The notes beneath the pieces were generated by a model, which saw only the letters and a program-made list of their open reading frames with translations, did not search any database and was not told the DNA's origin. A stretch of 16,556 nt of DNA from assembly GCA_900128585.1 (NCBI GenBank), contig LT642483.1, positions 1 to 16,556 of the forward strand, written 5' to 3'. This document shows, piece by piece, positions 7,412-16,046 of the stretch; positions within the stretch are counted from its first letter, which is position 1, and each line of letters starts with the position of its first letter. Position numbers and translations under genes: made by a program. The DNA comes from Stramenopiles sp. TOSAG23-3 (lineage: Eukaryota > Sar).

Positions 7412-9355
7412 ATGTCGAGCAGGGACTCGCGACGGGGCCCAGCTCGAAAAGTCTTGGTGACGAAGAAGATTACTCTTGGGGCTTTTCCACAAGATCATGG
7501 CGATGGGCATGATAATTTGGAACCGAAACGCATTGGGTCCAGTGGCAATCCCCGTAAAAATGTAAGCAGGAAAATTATCCGTGTACAGAGGGATCGTTTG
7601 AGGGAAATTCCGAAACCAGATCTTCCGCTGTTGCACACCGAACCGCGCGGAGTAAAACCAAATAGAAACACGGCGAGGGGGACGAAAAAGGCTCGAAATA
7701 CTAGACATAACGTAGAAGAAGGGGTGGTAGGTAATAGTTTTTTGAACAGGACAGTCGCTGCCAGGGACGCTGCTGAAAAAGACGGGCCTAGCCCAAGCCG
7801 TTGTACTGCGCTTTCAAAAGAGCTGGCGACGGACGAAGGGGGTTGTACATTAAAAGAGCCGACGCAGGGGAGCGTTGACAAGGAAGCGCCAAGAACGGTC
7901 AGCAGCAGCGGCGCCCTCCGCATTGCAGGTTTAATTGAACGTTTCAGGACTGCTCCACCGAGGAAGCGGGAGGATAGAAAACCTGCATCTTTAGGGGAAT
8001 CTGTGGTGAAGCTTGCTGGCCAGTCGAGCGACTCCGAAGTTGGCAGCCCTGCCCGTGTTAAAAGAGGGGGCATTTCTGGGAATGACGGCGACGCTTCACC
8101 GCCGCCTCCGGCGCCGAGTGCAGCGGCCCTTCCCAGTCCCCCCCCGACTCCAACCTTTAGAAAGAAGCGATTGCAGCGACAAGAGCGGAAATGGTACTAC
8201 ATTGACACGGTACAGGGCGACGTCCAATGCGGAGCGTACAGTACGAAGCAAATGTTGAACCTGATAGACGAAAATTGTAACTGCGTGGAAGCAACTCCCG
8301 TGTGGTGCCACGGCCTTCCCGATTGGATACAAATGTGCGAGGTCCCGTTCTTTCAATCGAGGTTTGCTGCGAATAAAGTGGTGCTGGATTCTGAAAGTGA
8401 TTTGTCGGGGTGCGTGGAGGAGGGCAGTAGTTGGGTTGAAACTTCAAGTATCGTGGACGCTGTAGACCCGGTAGAATCATCGCCGCGGACTCCTGCCTCT
8501 TTCCAACAGCCGGTGGCGTCTCCGGGCCCCGTTGCTTCTCCTTCACCGGCTACCAAGAGGAGGAGGAGCGATGAGAGCGATGCTATACGGGACATTGTCC
8601 GTGGCATCGAAGCCTTTGTAAAAGATGATAACCGTGAAATATCCCCGAATAAGTTCACAGCCGTGGCCTGTGGCCCGATTGCCTCTGTGCGGGACGAAAT
8701 TGTACAAACGGAGTGGGTCGAAACCGTGTCGGTGACGTGCTCCACTGCAGAACAAGGCCTTGCAGTAGAAAATCACGCCAAAGCGGCCCCGAAGGTCCTT
8801 GACGCCGCTTCCCAGGTATCGGCAGACACAGAAGATAATTGGTATGAAGACCATGTTCAGGGAGTGCTGAACAAAATGTCCAATTCCCCCTCTTCTTCCC
8901 CGCGCCAGCCTGAAGCCGTCCCGAAACGTGCCAGTTCGCTGTCAGCGGCGGCCCCATCATCTCCAACCCCGATCGTAGAAACGAACACGGCAACCGATGA
9001 GTCGCAGTATAGCCGAGACAAGAGTGATGAGGTCGAACGCTCTTCCGTCGTCCCAGTAGTGCCCCATGCGATGATGCACAGGGATTGTCCCAACCCGGTC
9101 GTAAACTCGCTCGAAGCTCTGCAGTCCTTGATTTCCAGAGTAAAAGTAGAGAAACAAAACATTGCAAGAAAAAAGGTGAACATGCCAGCAATTCTTGGAG
9201 ATGGGTACGTAGTGCGAGTCGGTGGTGGACTAATGCCGGTTGCCCCTGTTGTAGAAAACATTTCCCCCGCCTCGCCGCAGCTTCCATCGCTTCTACGAGA
9301 CCTCATTGACACGGTGGAGAGAGAGAAGCGGCGGATTTCAAACCTTCGTTTGTAA
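7412..9355 (+). CDS. GYF_2-domain protein, otherwise low-complexity
   Basis: The product is 647 aa from the first ATG of this frame. The frame is open 20 codons further upstream but starts there with TTG, so I place the start at 7412. The only recognisable domain is a GYF_2-type module at about 261-315. It starts with KWYYID, has a G-x-Y-S turn and TPVWCHGLPDW, and ends with EVPFF, as in that family. Such modules are usually protein-interaction domains. The rest is Ser/Pro/basic and probably disordered, with acidic and proline-rich linkers. Near the C-terminus two amphipathic helices share a pattern: LQSLISRVKVEKQNI at 570-584 and LRDLIDTVEREKRRI at 628-642. Function is unknown. An adaptor role is inference. 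Third-position GC is lower than in neighbouring genes. Confidence 0.8.
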   Translation: MSSRDSRRGPARKVLVTKKITLGAFPQDHGDGHDNLEPKRIGSSGNPRKNVSRKIIRVQRDRLREIPKPDLPLLHTEPRGVKPNRNTARGTKKARNTRHNVEEGVVGNSFLNRTVAARDAAEKDGPSPSRCTALSKELATDEGGCTLKEPTQGSVDKEAPRTVSSSGALRIAGLIERFRTAPPRKREDRKPASLGESVVKLAGQSSDSEVGSPARVKRGGISGNDGDASPPPPAPSAAALPSPPPTPTFRKKRLQRQERKWYYIDTVQGDVQCGAYSTKQMLNLIDENCNCVEATPVWCHGLPDWIQMCEVPFFQSRFAANKVVLDSESDLSGCVEEGSSWVETSSIVDAVDPVESSPRTPASFQQPVASPGPVASPSPATKRRRSDESDAIRDIVRGIEAFVKDDNREISPNKFTAVACGPIASVRDEIVQTEWVETVSVTCSTAEQGLAVENHAKAAPKVLDAASQVSADTEDNWYEDHVQGVLNKMSNSPSSSPRQPEAVPKRASSLSAAAPSSPTPIVETNTATDESQYSRDKSDEVERSSVVPVVPHAMMHRDCPNPVVNSLEALQSLISRVKVEKQNIARKKVNMPAILGDGYVVRVGGGLMPVAPVVENISPASPQLPSLLRDLIDTVEREKRRISNLRL

Positions 9356-9958
9356 ACCGGTAAGAATCTTAGGTACCAGTGTTTTTCGATTTGTAATTTT
9401 TATTGTGTTAAAAATTGCAGCGGAGTGGGGAGTGGCTGTTCGTAGCTTTGTGTAGAAAAATATTTATTATAACAACATCTCTCAAAATCAGCAGATTTAG
9501 TAATAATAATAAATTGCAATTATATATAATAAATATTATTATCTTCCATACCATTATCATCATGGCCATACCACCAAGATAGTAGTAGGACTACTATTAA
9601 TATTCCACCATTCCACCTACTACTAATGTATAATAAAAATAATTAATACACACTAAAATAATCTTTCTTCTCTCCGACTTCGTCGTGGTAGTCTACGGGT
9701 ACGAATAAAAGGAACGACGGTACCCAGTAAAAAAAAAAAAATGTGAATCATCGTCGAGAAGAAATCCAACCCTTCCTTTGTCCTATCCACTCAAAAAAAA
9801 AATTATTATATCTGCTTCTTCATTTCGAACCGACCCAACCCTTTGAAACCGAACGACACCGTCACGGTTGCCTTGGAATTGAAAGGTCCGGAGCATTTCA
9901 AAGCAAAGACAGGGTCCTCTGTTCCAAAGAACTTTCTAGCCTTTGACGGGAGGACGGG
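9356..9958. other. Spacer upstream of the IFT144-like gene
   Basis: A GTAAGA starts five bases after the GYF-gene stop (9360) and is followed by TTGCAG at 9415-9420, so a 61-nt 3'-UTR intron is conceivable. The middle (about 9455-9800) is AT-rich with oligo-A runs. It has a 7-bp hairpin (9580-9596, TAGTAGT/ACTACTA with a 3-base loop). The last 150 bases change to coding-like composition (listed separately). Confidence 0.5.
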
Positions 9959-9962
9959 ATGA
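9747..9962 (+). pseudogene. Coding-like block of unknown origin, open to a TGA overlapping the next ATG
   Basis: From about 9813 to 9958 the DNA has balanced GC content, unlike the AT-rich leaders of the first three genes. One frame is open from 9747 and ends in TGA at 9960-9962, which overlaps the ATG at 9959 as ATGA. Its peptide (for example VTVALELKGPEHFKAK) looks protein-like, but I recognise no family. There is no ATG in the frame after the upstream stop. It may be a broken exon, a misassigned N-terminus of the downstream gene, or just a GC-rich leader. The reverse strand is open here too, so openness alone is weak evidence. Confidence 0.25.
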
Positions 9963-11572
9963 AAGTTGGTGGCGACGGGCCGGCCCTCTCCCTTGCCTGC
10001 GGGGCAAGCTACTCCGTTCGTTCTAGGTACCATGGGCGCGGGGGCGTACTGTTTGCATGGGGGGGTCCGGACAACAAGCATTTTGCGTCGTCCGGAACCT
10101 CCAAAGTCGTCCACGTCTTTCGCAGGGATGTTGCTGGCTTCAACCTGGTAGACCAGATCATGCCGCCAGGGTCGAAGGTCTGCAGCGGACTTGCGTGGAC
10201 TGCCGACGGCGAAATCTTGGCGGTCGCGCAGGAAAACTCCTCGCTGCTGGTGCTTTGGTTCGCATCGACGAAGAAGTACAAGACATACGACGTTGGCATT
10301 CGGGACCTTACGATGATCAAGTGGTGCCGGGTAAGCTCGCACCTGGCGGTAGGCACCAGCAGGGGGAGCGTGTGCATTGTAGACGCGTTTTCTTGGTCCC
10401 ACGTGACCGTGGAACGAAGAAAGCGCTCGCGGGTCCGGGACGGGGCGTGGAGCAGCACGACCAACCGTTTCGCGTTCCAGTGTGAAGATGCCGGTGATGT
10501 TTTGATCGTGAACACCGAAGGCCGGGTCCTTCAGCGAATATGCGTTAAGGGGGCGGTGCTTTCGATGGCGTATAATTCGTTCATGCCGCGCTGTCGCAAA
10601 CGGCAGGGCGCAGGCCGGGGGAGCAGTGCTGGGGGGAATGGGGCAAAGAAGAAAATGGACGGTTTGGTGTGCGACGATGATGAAATGGACGAAGAGGACG
10701 GTTTGGAGGGTATACTGTTGCCGGGGGGTGCCAGCGACGTTGCAGTGGTCAGCCTGTCGCACTGCGCCAGAAACGAGGCGGTGTCGTTGAACGTCAACGG
10801 GAAGTACATTTTGTTTTACCGAATTTCGGACGGGCATCAAATGGAGTTGAGTTTTGAGCCACGGTACGGGGATATCGTTGCGCACCATTGGATGTCTGAA
10901 AAGGTGTTTTTGGTAGGATTTTCCGGCGGCAACATCGTCATGGTCAACGTGCAGCATCACGATCGCGAGCTGTTTTGCCTGGAAGTGCCCAGAGCCGGGC
11001 TTGCGGGGGAATCGTTCGGCGGGGCACCCACCAATAGAAGCGGCCTTGTTGGCGGAACGACCGGCAGCGCTGGTGGGTCCAGCGCCGGTATTCATGGCCA
11101 CGACGGCTCTGGCAACAACAACCCCGCCGGCCATAGCAATGCCGCGTTCCATTACTCGAAGCAGTCCAAGGTGGCGTGCTTTCGGGACAAAGCAACGGTG
11201 ACATTTATAGACCTAAGCGGGCACCAAAGAAGCCGGCCAGAGCTCGTGCAAGTTAGTTTTATGGGCTCCGAGGAGGACCACATCGTGCTGTCTCCCGACG
11301 GGGCTATGCTGACCATCACCGGGGTCCACGGCAATTTATGGCACTACGTCACCAGCCATTTTCTGCGTGCGAAAGAAAAACCTGCCGCTTTCAGCGTCAG
11401 GGCCGCGAAGACGTTTCTTGTAGAGCAGTTTGTCCAACCCGTATCCTCGGAGGTGTTAATCCTGAGCACCTTTTGTGGGATCCTGCTGTTTTCACTTTTT
11501 GGGGCAAACCTGCTCGGGACTTCCACGACTAATTTTTGGTACAGCCTTTTGGGGATGGCACATACACTTTAG
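9959..11572 (+). CDS. IFT144/WDR19-like WD40 protein, only the N-terminal propeller
   Basis: The 537-aa product resembles the N-terminal beta-propeller of IFT144 (WDR19), a core subunit of the IFT-A complex that drives retrograde ciliary transport. Family-like stretches are LFAW at 31-34 with the following KHFASSGTSKVVHVF, then GLAWTADGEILAVAQ, GIRDLTMIKW, SHLAVGTSRGSVCIVD and GDIVAHHWMSEKVFLVGFSGG. Two low-complexity inserts are present, a basic/acidic one (about 211-260) and a Gly/Ser/Asn one (about 354-395). Full-length family members are about 1300-1400 aa with a second propeller and a helical solenoid. Here similarity fades after about residue 460, and the protein ends with a hydrophobic stretch (499-520) and a short tail. 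No frame downstream continues it. It is therefore a truncated gene, a diverged single-propeller paralogue, or an assembly join. Another WD40 family member is possible but less likely. Confidence 0.75.
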   Translation: MKVGGDGPALSLACGASYSVRSRYHGRGGVLFAWGGPDNKHFASSGTSKVVHVFRRDVAGFNLVDQIMPPGSKVCSGLAWTADGEILAVAQENSSLLVLWFASTKKYKTYDVGIRDLTMIKWCRVSSHLAVGTSRGSVCIVDAFSWSHVTVERRKRSRVRDGAWSSTTNRFAFQCEDAGDVLIVNTEGRVLQRICVKGAVLSMAYNSFMPRCRKRQGAGRGSSAGGNGAKKKMDGLVCDDDEMDEEDGLEGILLPGGASDVAVVSLSHCARNEAVSLNVNGKYILFYRISDGHQMELSFEPRYGDIVAHHWMSEKVFLVGFSGGNIVMVNVQHHDRELFCLEVPRAGLAGESFGGAPTNRSGLVGGTTGSAGGSSAGIHGHDGSGNNNPAGHSNAAFHYSKQSKVACFRDKATVTFIDLSGHQRSRPELVQVSFMGSEEDHIVLSPDGAMLTITGVHGNLWHYVTSHFLRAKEKPAAFSVRAAKTFLVEQFVQPVSSEVLILSTFCGILLFSLFGANLLGTSTTNFWYSLLGMAHTL

Positions 11573-11829
11573 TGCTGGCATTTTATAGGGCCCGTGTATA
11601 AAGTGGCGCCTGCGCGGGCCGCTGTTCGACGAAGAAGGTGGCTTTGAACACCCTCCGCACACGCGTCCTCAACAGCTAACCGGTCAAAATATATCATGCG
11701 AAGTAGCAAGATTTTAAATACTTTTAGAACTTTACAAAACACGCATATCATGCTTTAATACTATCATACACGCGCAAAAACTTACGATAAGAATCTTAAT
11801 ATTTTTGTTTGAGAAAAATGTGCATCCGT
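11573..11829. other. Convergent spacer between IFT144-like and myotubularin genes
   Basis: Both genes end facing this 257-bp spacer. GC-rich, coding-like composition continues about 100 bases past the IFT144-like stop, but all three + frames close quickly. The rest is AT-rich. On the minus strand a GTAAGT (+ coordinates 11780-11785) lies 44 nt after the myotubularin stop. Confidence 0.5.
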
Positions 11830-14800
11830 TCACATCACGACGCAAGGCCTGGAGCGCGAGCCGTTCCTTTCATTCGTAAAAACGCTTTCTTCGTTGGATT
11901 CTACCCTTGTGTTCAGTGCCATCTGGTTTTCGGGGGTGTGGGAGGTCCGTGAATGCCCCCTGGATCTGATGCGGATGCCCAAGGAGGAGGTTCTTCCCCT
12001 CGTGTGATGATGAGAATTGTGAGAAAACTTTTTAATGTTCAAGTGACCGCCCAAAAACAGCGATGTGCGTTTGATACGGCTGGGCGGCCGTATGCCTTTC
12101 ATGACGAAAGGAAGCATTTGAGCCATGGTCTTCCGGTGCAACAGGCGCGTCACAAACCTTGGGCTCTTGGCGCGCCTGCTAAAGTTGCGCGCAAATCGAA
12201 TGGGCCGCCCGTACAACGAGACCCACAGTTTGATGCTTTCCGGGCTCGTCTTGATGGACAAAACGTCCAAGCGCTTCGTCGCGTCCCCGTGGTACGTCCC
12301 GTTTTTGAACAAGGTTTTGTTGGCCATGATGCAATCAAACATACAAATCGCAGTCTTGAACTGCTCGTTCCTTACCTTGTTCGAGTTTCCCGCAAAGGTA
12401 CGGAACCAGTTGGAGTACGCGTGCTCCATCATGAACACCAGCAGGCTGCTTGTGAACTCAAAGTCCTTCGGGCACTGACGTACGAGCTGGTACACGCAGT
12501 CCAAAAACTGCAGGAAGACAGGGCTGTGGTCCCGGCTTCCGACGAACCGTACCCTCTTCTCAAACATGTGCCCGAAGTCGCACCACTGGCTTTGGACCAA
12601 AAACACAAACCCTTTGATCGTGCGGTAGAATGGGTCAAGCAAGATCATCGCTGTCGCCCCGACCTGGGGCGTCCTATCCCACCCGTCGCTGCAGTGAATT
12701 AGGCACGACACTCCGCTTTCGAGTTTGTTCACGGCGTACAGGCTCGCGTTCAGGATCATGGACGTGTAATCCAGCCACTTGGACTCATAGATACCGCTCT
12801 GCCAGTCCCCGTTGTAGCCAAACCAGACCAGCTTTTGAAGGGAATTTCTCATGACGTGAATGTTGGGAATGTTGTGGTACAAAAATGAAAACCCTTTGCC
12901 GTAGTTTGCGAGGTTTTCTGTGCCTTTGCCCATCATCTTGTTCGCCACAGCGTTCATGCGCGGCCTCAAATCCATGATGTGCAGCTTTTCGTCTTCTGCC
13001 AACCCGCTGTACACGGCGTCGTTCGTGCTGGGCGACATGCTCCGTGGAGAGGAGATGGAAGTGACGCCGTGGTGGGTCAGCTTTGCGACGCCTGGCTTCT
13101 TTTTCCGCTGTATGCTCAGGTCGGACAGCTCGGTGCTGAGCTCTACTTGGCCGGTGTTCGTGGGCATGGACGCCCGGCGGGAGGACGACTGCAACGCTTT
13201 CTTCTTTACCTTGGTGGTTCCGGGAGACCCAAACATGTTCTCGGTGGTGGAAAAGCTCGTCTCCTTCGACTTCATCCTGGCAATGGAAGACCGGGAACTC
13301 TTCTTTCCGAAAACGTTGGACCGTGACTTAGACTTCGTCCGGACCGCGGAGAGAAGCATCGACGCGTTGCAGTCTTTGAACGCGTTCAGCATCTTCTGGT
13401 CGGCAGGGGACACGCTCCCCGTAATTCCCGATTTTGGCTGCGCGCAGCGGCTGAGCACGGCCCCGGTCAACGGGTGGCGCCAGATCATAGCAGGGATCCG
13501 CCCCCTGCTTCGGTACAGTGCGACGGCCTCTACCTCGCTGTCGGAAATGGACTCTGGGACCACAAACTCGACCGGGTAGGTGGAGCAGATGTGGTACTCC
13601 TTCTGGGTCACCAGCCGCCAGCCATGCGACAGGTAACCCTGGCGCTTGTGCTCCTCTTCAAGCGTGAACAACCTAGTCTCCGCTTCCACTTCCTCCTTCT
13701 CCAATTGCTCCTTCTCCAACCGCTCCTTCTCCAACCGCTCCTTCTCCAACCGCTCCTTCTCCAACCGCTCCCGCTCTGCGCGCGCGCCACCGTCTCCTTC
13801 CTCCTCCTCCTCCTCTTCCTCCTCCTCTTCCATGTCCAGGACCAGGCTCAGTCGTCCCGACGACAGCGACGAATGCTTAAAGTCCCCCCCCGGGACGGTC
13901 TCCTGTGACAAGATGTCGTCCACCGCCCTCAACAAATCGTCGCTCTCGACCTCAACCACCAGCGGCTCCCCCCTCAGGAGTGCGTCCTCCTCCACGAGCA
14001 GCCACTGGAACGTACTCAGCAAGTTGTCCACGATGACTTCAGGGCTGTACGTCAGTTCTTCCAGGGAGACCTCTTCCTGTGTCCGGTTCCGGCGAAACAG
14101 GTTCCCGCAGCAGCCTCCCCCGTGCACCAGCCGGTTTCCGATGGCCTTTTTCCCCATGTGAAAATAGTACACCCCCGGAATTTTGCACCTGATTTTCAAC
14201 AGCGTCCCTTTCCAAATGTGCTCCCCCAGCTCGATGGCGTCGCACGTGGACACTTCCGCTATCCACCCCAACGGTATGTGGATCGTTGCCTTCGATCCAT
14301 CCGCCTGCTGCTCCGAGTACGACCGGGAGCGAATAATGTCCGAGCCCAGCTCCGACCGGCTGGACTTTCGGTAGGCCGCCCGGTGGGGGACGAACAGGAA
14401 ACGGTGGGTGCTCAAAATCAGCGCCCCCTGGACGAGCACGTTGTACGGGTTTCCGTTCACCCGACTGTCGGTTCCCATCAGGCAGATGTCGTCTATAATT
14501 TCCTCGACGTACTCGCACGATGGGTTTGGGGCCCGCAGCGCGTTCCGCTTCCCAGCGTTCGCGCCCGCCTCGCAGCACCAGAAATAGTCGTTCCGGTCGT
14601 CAGCGCTGATAGTGTCGTTCAGTAGCGGCGGCGTGTCTACCAAAAGGCGCTCGCCTGTTTCGGTCTCGGCCTTGCTGGGCAAGTCCGATGTGTACGTCAG
14701 GCGTATCCGAACCTTTCCCTGCTCCGGGCCTTCCGTCAGGACGTACCAACACTCCCTCGGGACGTCCTGCCGCAGGCCACCCAGCTCTACGCGGAGCCCG

Positions 14801-15738
14801 CCGACCTTTTCCCCCGAGGTGCCGCTTTTCCGTATGCGGTTCACGTACACCTCCAAATACCGAACGCCAATGTCGGAGGCCGTCTGACTGACCTCTATGA
14901 GGTGCTCTGTGCCGCCCGGCCGCGGCGCGGATTCTTTAATCGAGAACTTGGAGCTGTTGTTCGCGTGCACCGAGAATGACTTGGCCCGCTCGACGACGCT
15001 GCTCCGATGCACGTTGTCCTCTTCCTCCTCGCTCAGGGCCCACGGGGCTAAAACCCCGTCATAGTACACCTTGCAGGAGTACACGAACTTGGTCTGCCCG
15101 GCCTTCTTCTCTACGTCAACAACGCTGCCCCTGGAGCCCATGGGGTACGAGCTCGACCGTGAGTGGGTCGTGGGCTGCTGCTGCGCGGCCTTCTCCTTGT
15201 CGCCCTCGTCCCCTTCCCCGCCCTCGTCGTTCCCAGCCGCCGCGTCGGTGTTCCCGCACAATACCTCGAGCACTTCCACAAAAACGTGATGGGTGCCTTT
15301 CCGCCGCTTGCGAAAAACTTTCTTTCCCTCCACGTCGTCGACAATTTCGACCGTCAGCGAGTCGGCGTGGGCCCGGTTGTTTATGTCCTCCGTCCCGGCG
15401 GCGGCCTTCACGTTGATCCCAGGCAGGGACGAGTTCCTGGACAGCGCGCTTTTCGTAAGCGAGTTCGTCAAAGTTTGCAAGCTCCCAAATCTATTTGTTC
15501 CTAAAGTCCCGCGAGAGTTCCTCGCGGTAGATTGATCTATGTGTTTTGTGTTCCTTGGCTTTCGGGGAAAGCCCGTCGCAACCGACGGCTTCTGCCCCCC
15601 TTTCTTGCTCCCTCCTCCGTCGGACGCACTGCGAGAAGCGCGAGAAGCGTTGGAAGGTTCAGAAACGCCCGAGGCGTTCGTAGCGTTCGAAGCGTTCGTG
15701 GCATTCGAAGCGTTGGAAGAATTCGCCTTGCTCGCCAT
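11830..15738 (-). CDS. Myotubularin-family 3-phosphoinositide phosphatase with C2-like domain and CaaX box
   Basis: Active myotubularins remove the 3-phosphate from PI3P and PI(3,5)P2 on endosomal membranes. This 1302-aa protein has a low-complexity N-terminus (NAS/NAT repeats at 9-23), a C2-like region (about 150-350, ending in a WYVL...KVRIRL strand pair), a PH-GRAM domain (about 385-590), a Glu run near 636-648, LEKER repeats (658-682) and the phosphatase domain (about 690-1190). The domain shows GRIPAMIWRHP, HIMDLRPRMNA, IHVMRNSLQKL and the active-site loop CSDGWDRT. C1016, D1021 and R1022 are all present, so it should be catalytic, not a dead homologue. A Ser/Lys-rich insert (about 800-905) splits the phosphatase domain. 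The protein ends RPCVVM, a CaaX prenylation signal after basic residues, with Met favouring farnesyl transfer. Length is well above the usual 600-800 aa. The ATG at 15738 is the first in frame and follows an in-frame stop. Confidence 0.95.
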   Translation of the reverse strand: MASKANSSNASNATNASNATNASGVSEPSNASRASRSASDGGGSKKGGQKPSVATGFPRKPRNTKHIDQSTARNSRGTLGTNRFGSLQTLTNSLTKSALSRNSSLPGINVKAAAGTEDINNRAHADSLTVEIVDDVEGKKVFRKRRKGTHHVFVEVLEVLCGNTDAAAGNDEGGEGDEGDKEKAAQQQPTTHSRSSSYPMGSRGSVVDVEKKAGQTKFVYSCKVYYDGVLAPWALSEEEEDNVHRSSVVERAKSFSVHANNSSKFSIKESAPRPGGTEHLIEVSQTASDIGVRYLEVYVNRIRKSGTSGEKVGGLRVELGGLRQDVPRECWYVLTEGPEQGKVRIRLTYTSDLPSKAETETGERLLVDTPPLLNDTISADDRNDYFWCCEAGANAGKRNALRAPNPSCEYVEEIIDDICLMGTDSRVNGNPYNVLVQGALILSTHRFLFVPHRAAYRKSSRSELGSDIIRSRSYSEQQADGSKATIHIPLGWIAEVSTCDAIELGEHIWKGTLLKIRCKIPGVYYFHMGKKAIGNRLVHGGGCCGNLFRRNRTQEEVSLEELTYSPEVIVDNLLSTFQWLLVEEDALLRGEPLVVEVESDDLLRAVDDILSQETVPGGDFKHSSLSSGRLSLVLDMEEEEEEEEEEEGDGGARAERERLEKERLEKERLEKERLEKEQLEKEEVEAETRLFTLEEEHKRQGYLSHGWRLVTQKEYHICSTYPVEFVVPESISDSEVEAVALYRSRGRIPAMIWRHPLTGAVLSRCAQPKSGITGSVSPADQKMLNAFKDCNASMLLSAVRTKSKSRSNVFGKKSSRSSIARMKSKETSFSTTENMFGSPGTTKVKKKALQSSSRRASMPTNTGQVELSTELSDLSIQRKKKPGVAKLTHHGVTSISSPRSMSPSTNDAVYSGLAEDEKLHIMDLRPRMNAVANKMMGKGTENLANYGKGFSFLYHNIPNIHVMRNSLQKLVWFGYNGDWQSGIYESKWLDYTSMILNASLYAVNKLESGVSCLIHCSDGWDRTPQVGATAMILLDPFYRTIKGFVFLVQSQWCDFGHMFEKRVRFVGSRDHSPVFLQFLDCVYQLVRQCPKDFEFTSSLLVFMMEHAYSNWFRTFAGNSNKVRNEQFKTAICMFDCIMANKTLFKNGTYHGDATKRLDVLSIKTSPESIKLWVSLYGRPIRFARNFSRRAKSPRFVTRLLHRKTMAQMLPFVMKGIRPPSRIKRTSLFLGGHLNIKKFSHNSHHHTRGRTSSLGIRIRSRGHSRTSHTPENQMALNTRVESNEESVFTNERNGSRSRPCVVM
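13693..13767 (-). repeat. Five 15-bp tandem repeats inside the myotubularin gene
   Basis: The + strand shows five copies of CTCCTTCTCCAACCG, the first ending in ATTG instead. On the coding strand they encode (LEKER)5-like residues 658-682 and form a charged helix between the PH-GRAM and phosphatase domains. An adjacent CTC/TTC run (about 13797-13833) encodes the Glu tract. The near-identical units imply recent slippage and likely length variation. Confidence 0.95.
15670..15714 (-). repeat. Five 9-bp tandem repeats at the myotubularin N-terminus
   Basis: Five 9-bp units of the form AACGCNNCG (one with AATGCC) encode NAS-NAT-NAS-NAT-NAS at residues 9-23. They look like N-glycosylation sequons, but the protein has no signal peptide and should be cytosolic, so this is probably a disordered spacer. 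Confidence 0.9.
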
Positions 15739-16046
15739 ACTAACTAACTACCGCCCGGTCTTCCCGAGTGAGCAAACAACCACCAACCTCGGCTTCAAAG
15801 GACGAACGCAACAAGCACCCGCACGGAGGTAGACTAAGAAACTAACTAACGATGAACTGTGCACTTTTAAAACCCACAAATGCGCAACGCTTGCTCAGCA
15901 CGGGATACGTACATCTAATGATAAATTAAAAAAATCTCACTATAAAGCAATTCTAATTTATTTATTTTTTTATAGAATTAAAAAATTAAAGAAGAAAAGA
16001 AAGAATGAAAGAAAAGTATAGTATAATAATCAATATGTAAAATTTG

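Noticed and set aside
9580-9596. TAGTAGT/ACTACTA hairpin as a regulatory element
   Set aside because: It is only a 7-bp stem in repetitive TAG/CTA-rich DNA, with nothing else to support a role.
9806-11152. Long open frame (448 codons) on the minus strand opposite the IFT144-like gene
   Set aside because: Its translation is rich in His/Pro/Arg/Cys with no recognisable domain, while the + strand shows clear WD40 features. GC-biased codons leave the opposite strand open.
11953-14161. Several + strand frames inside the myotubularin gene
   Set aside because: The minus strand carries the full phosphatase signature. The + frames are antisense shadows with repeat-derived residues.
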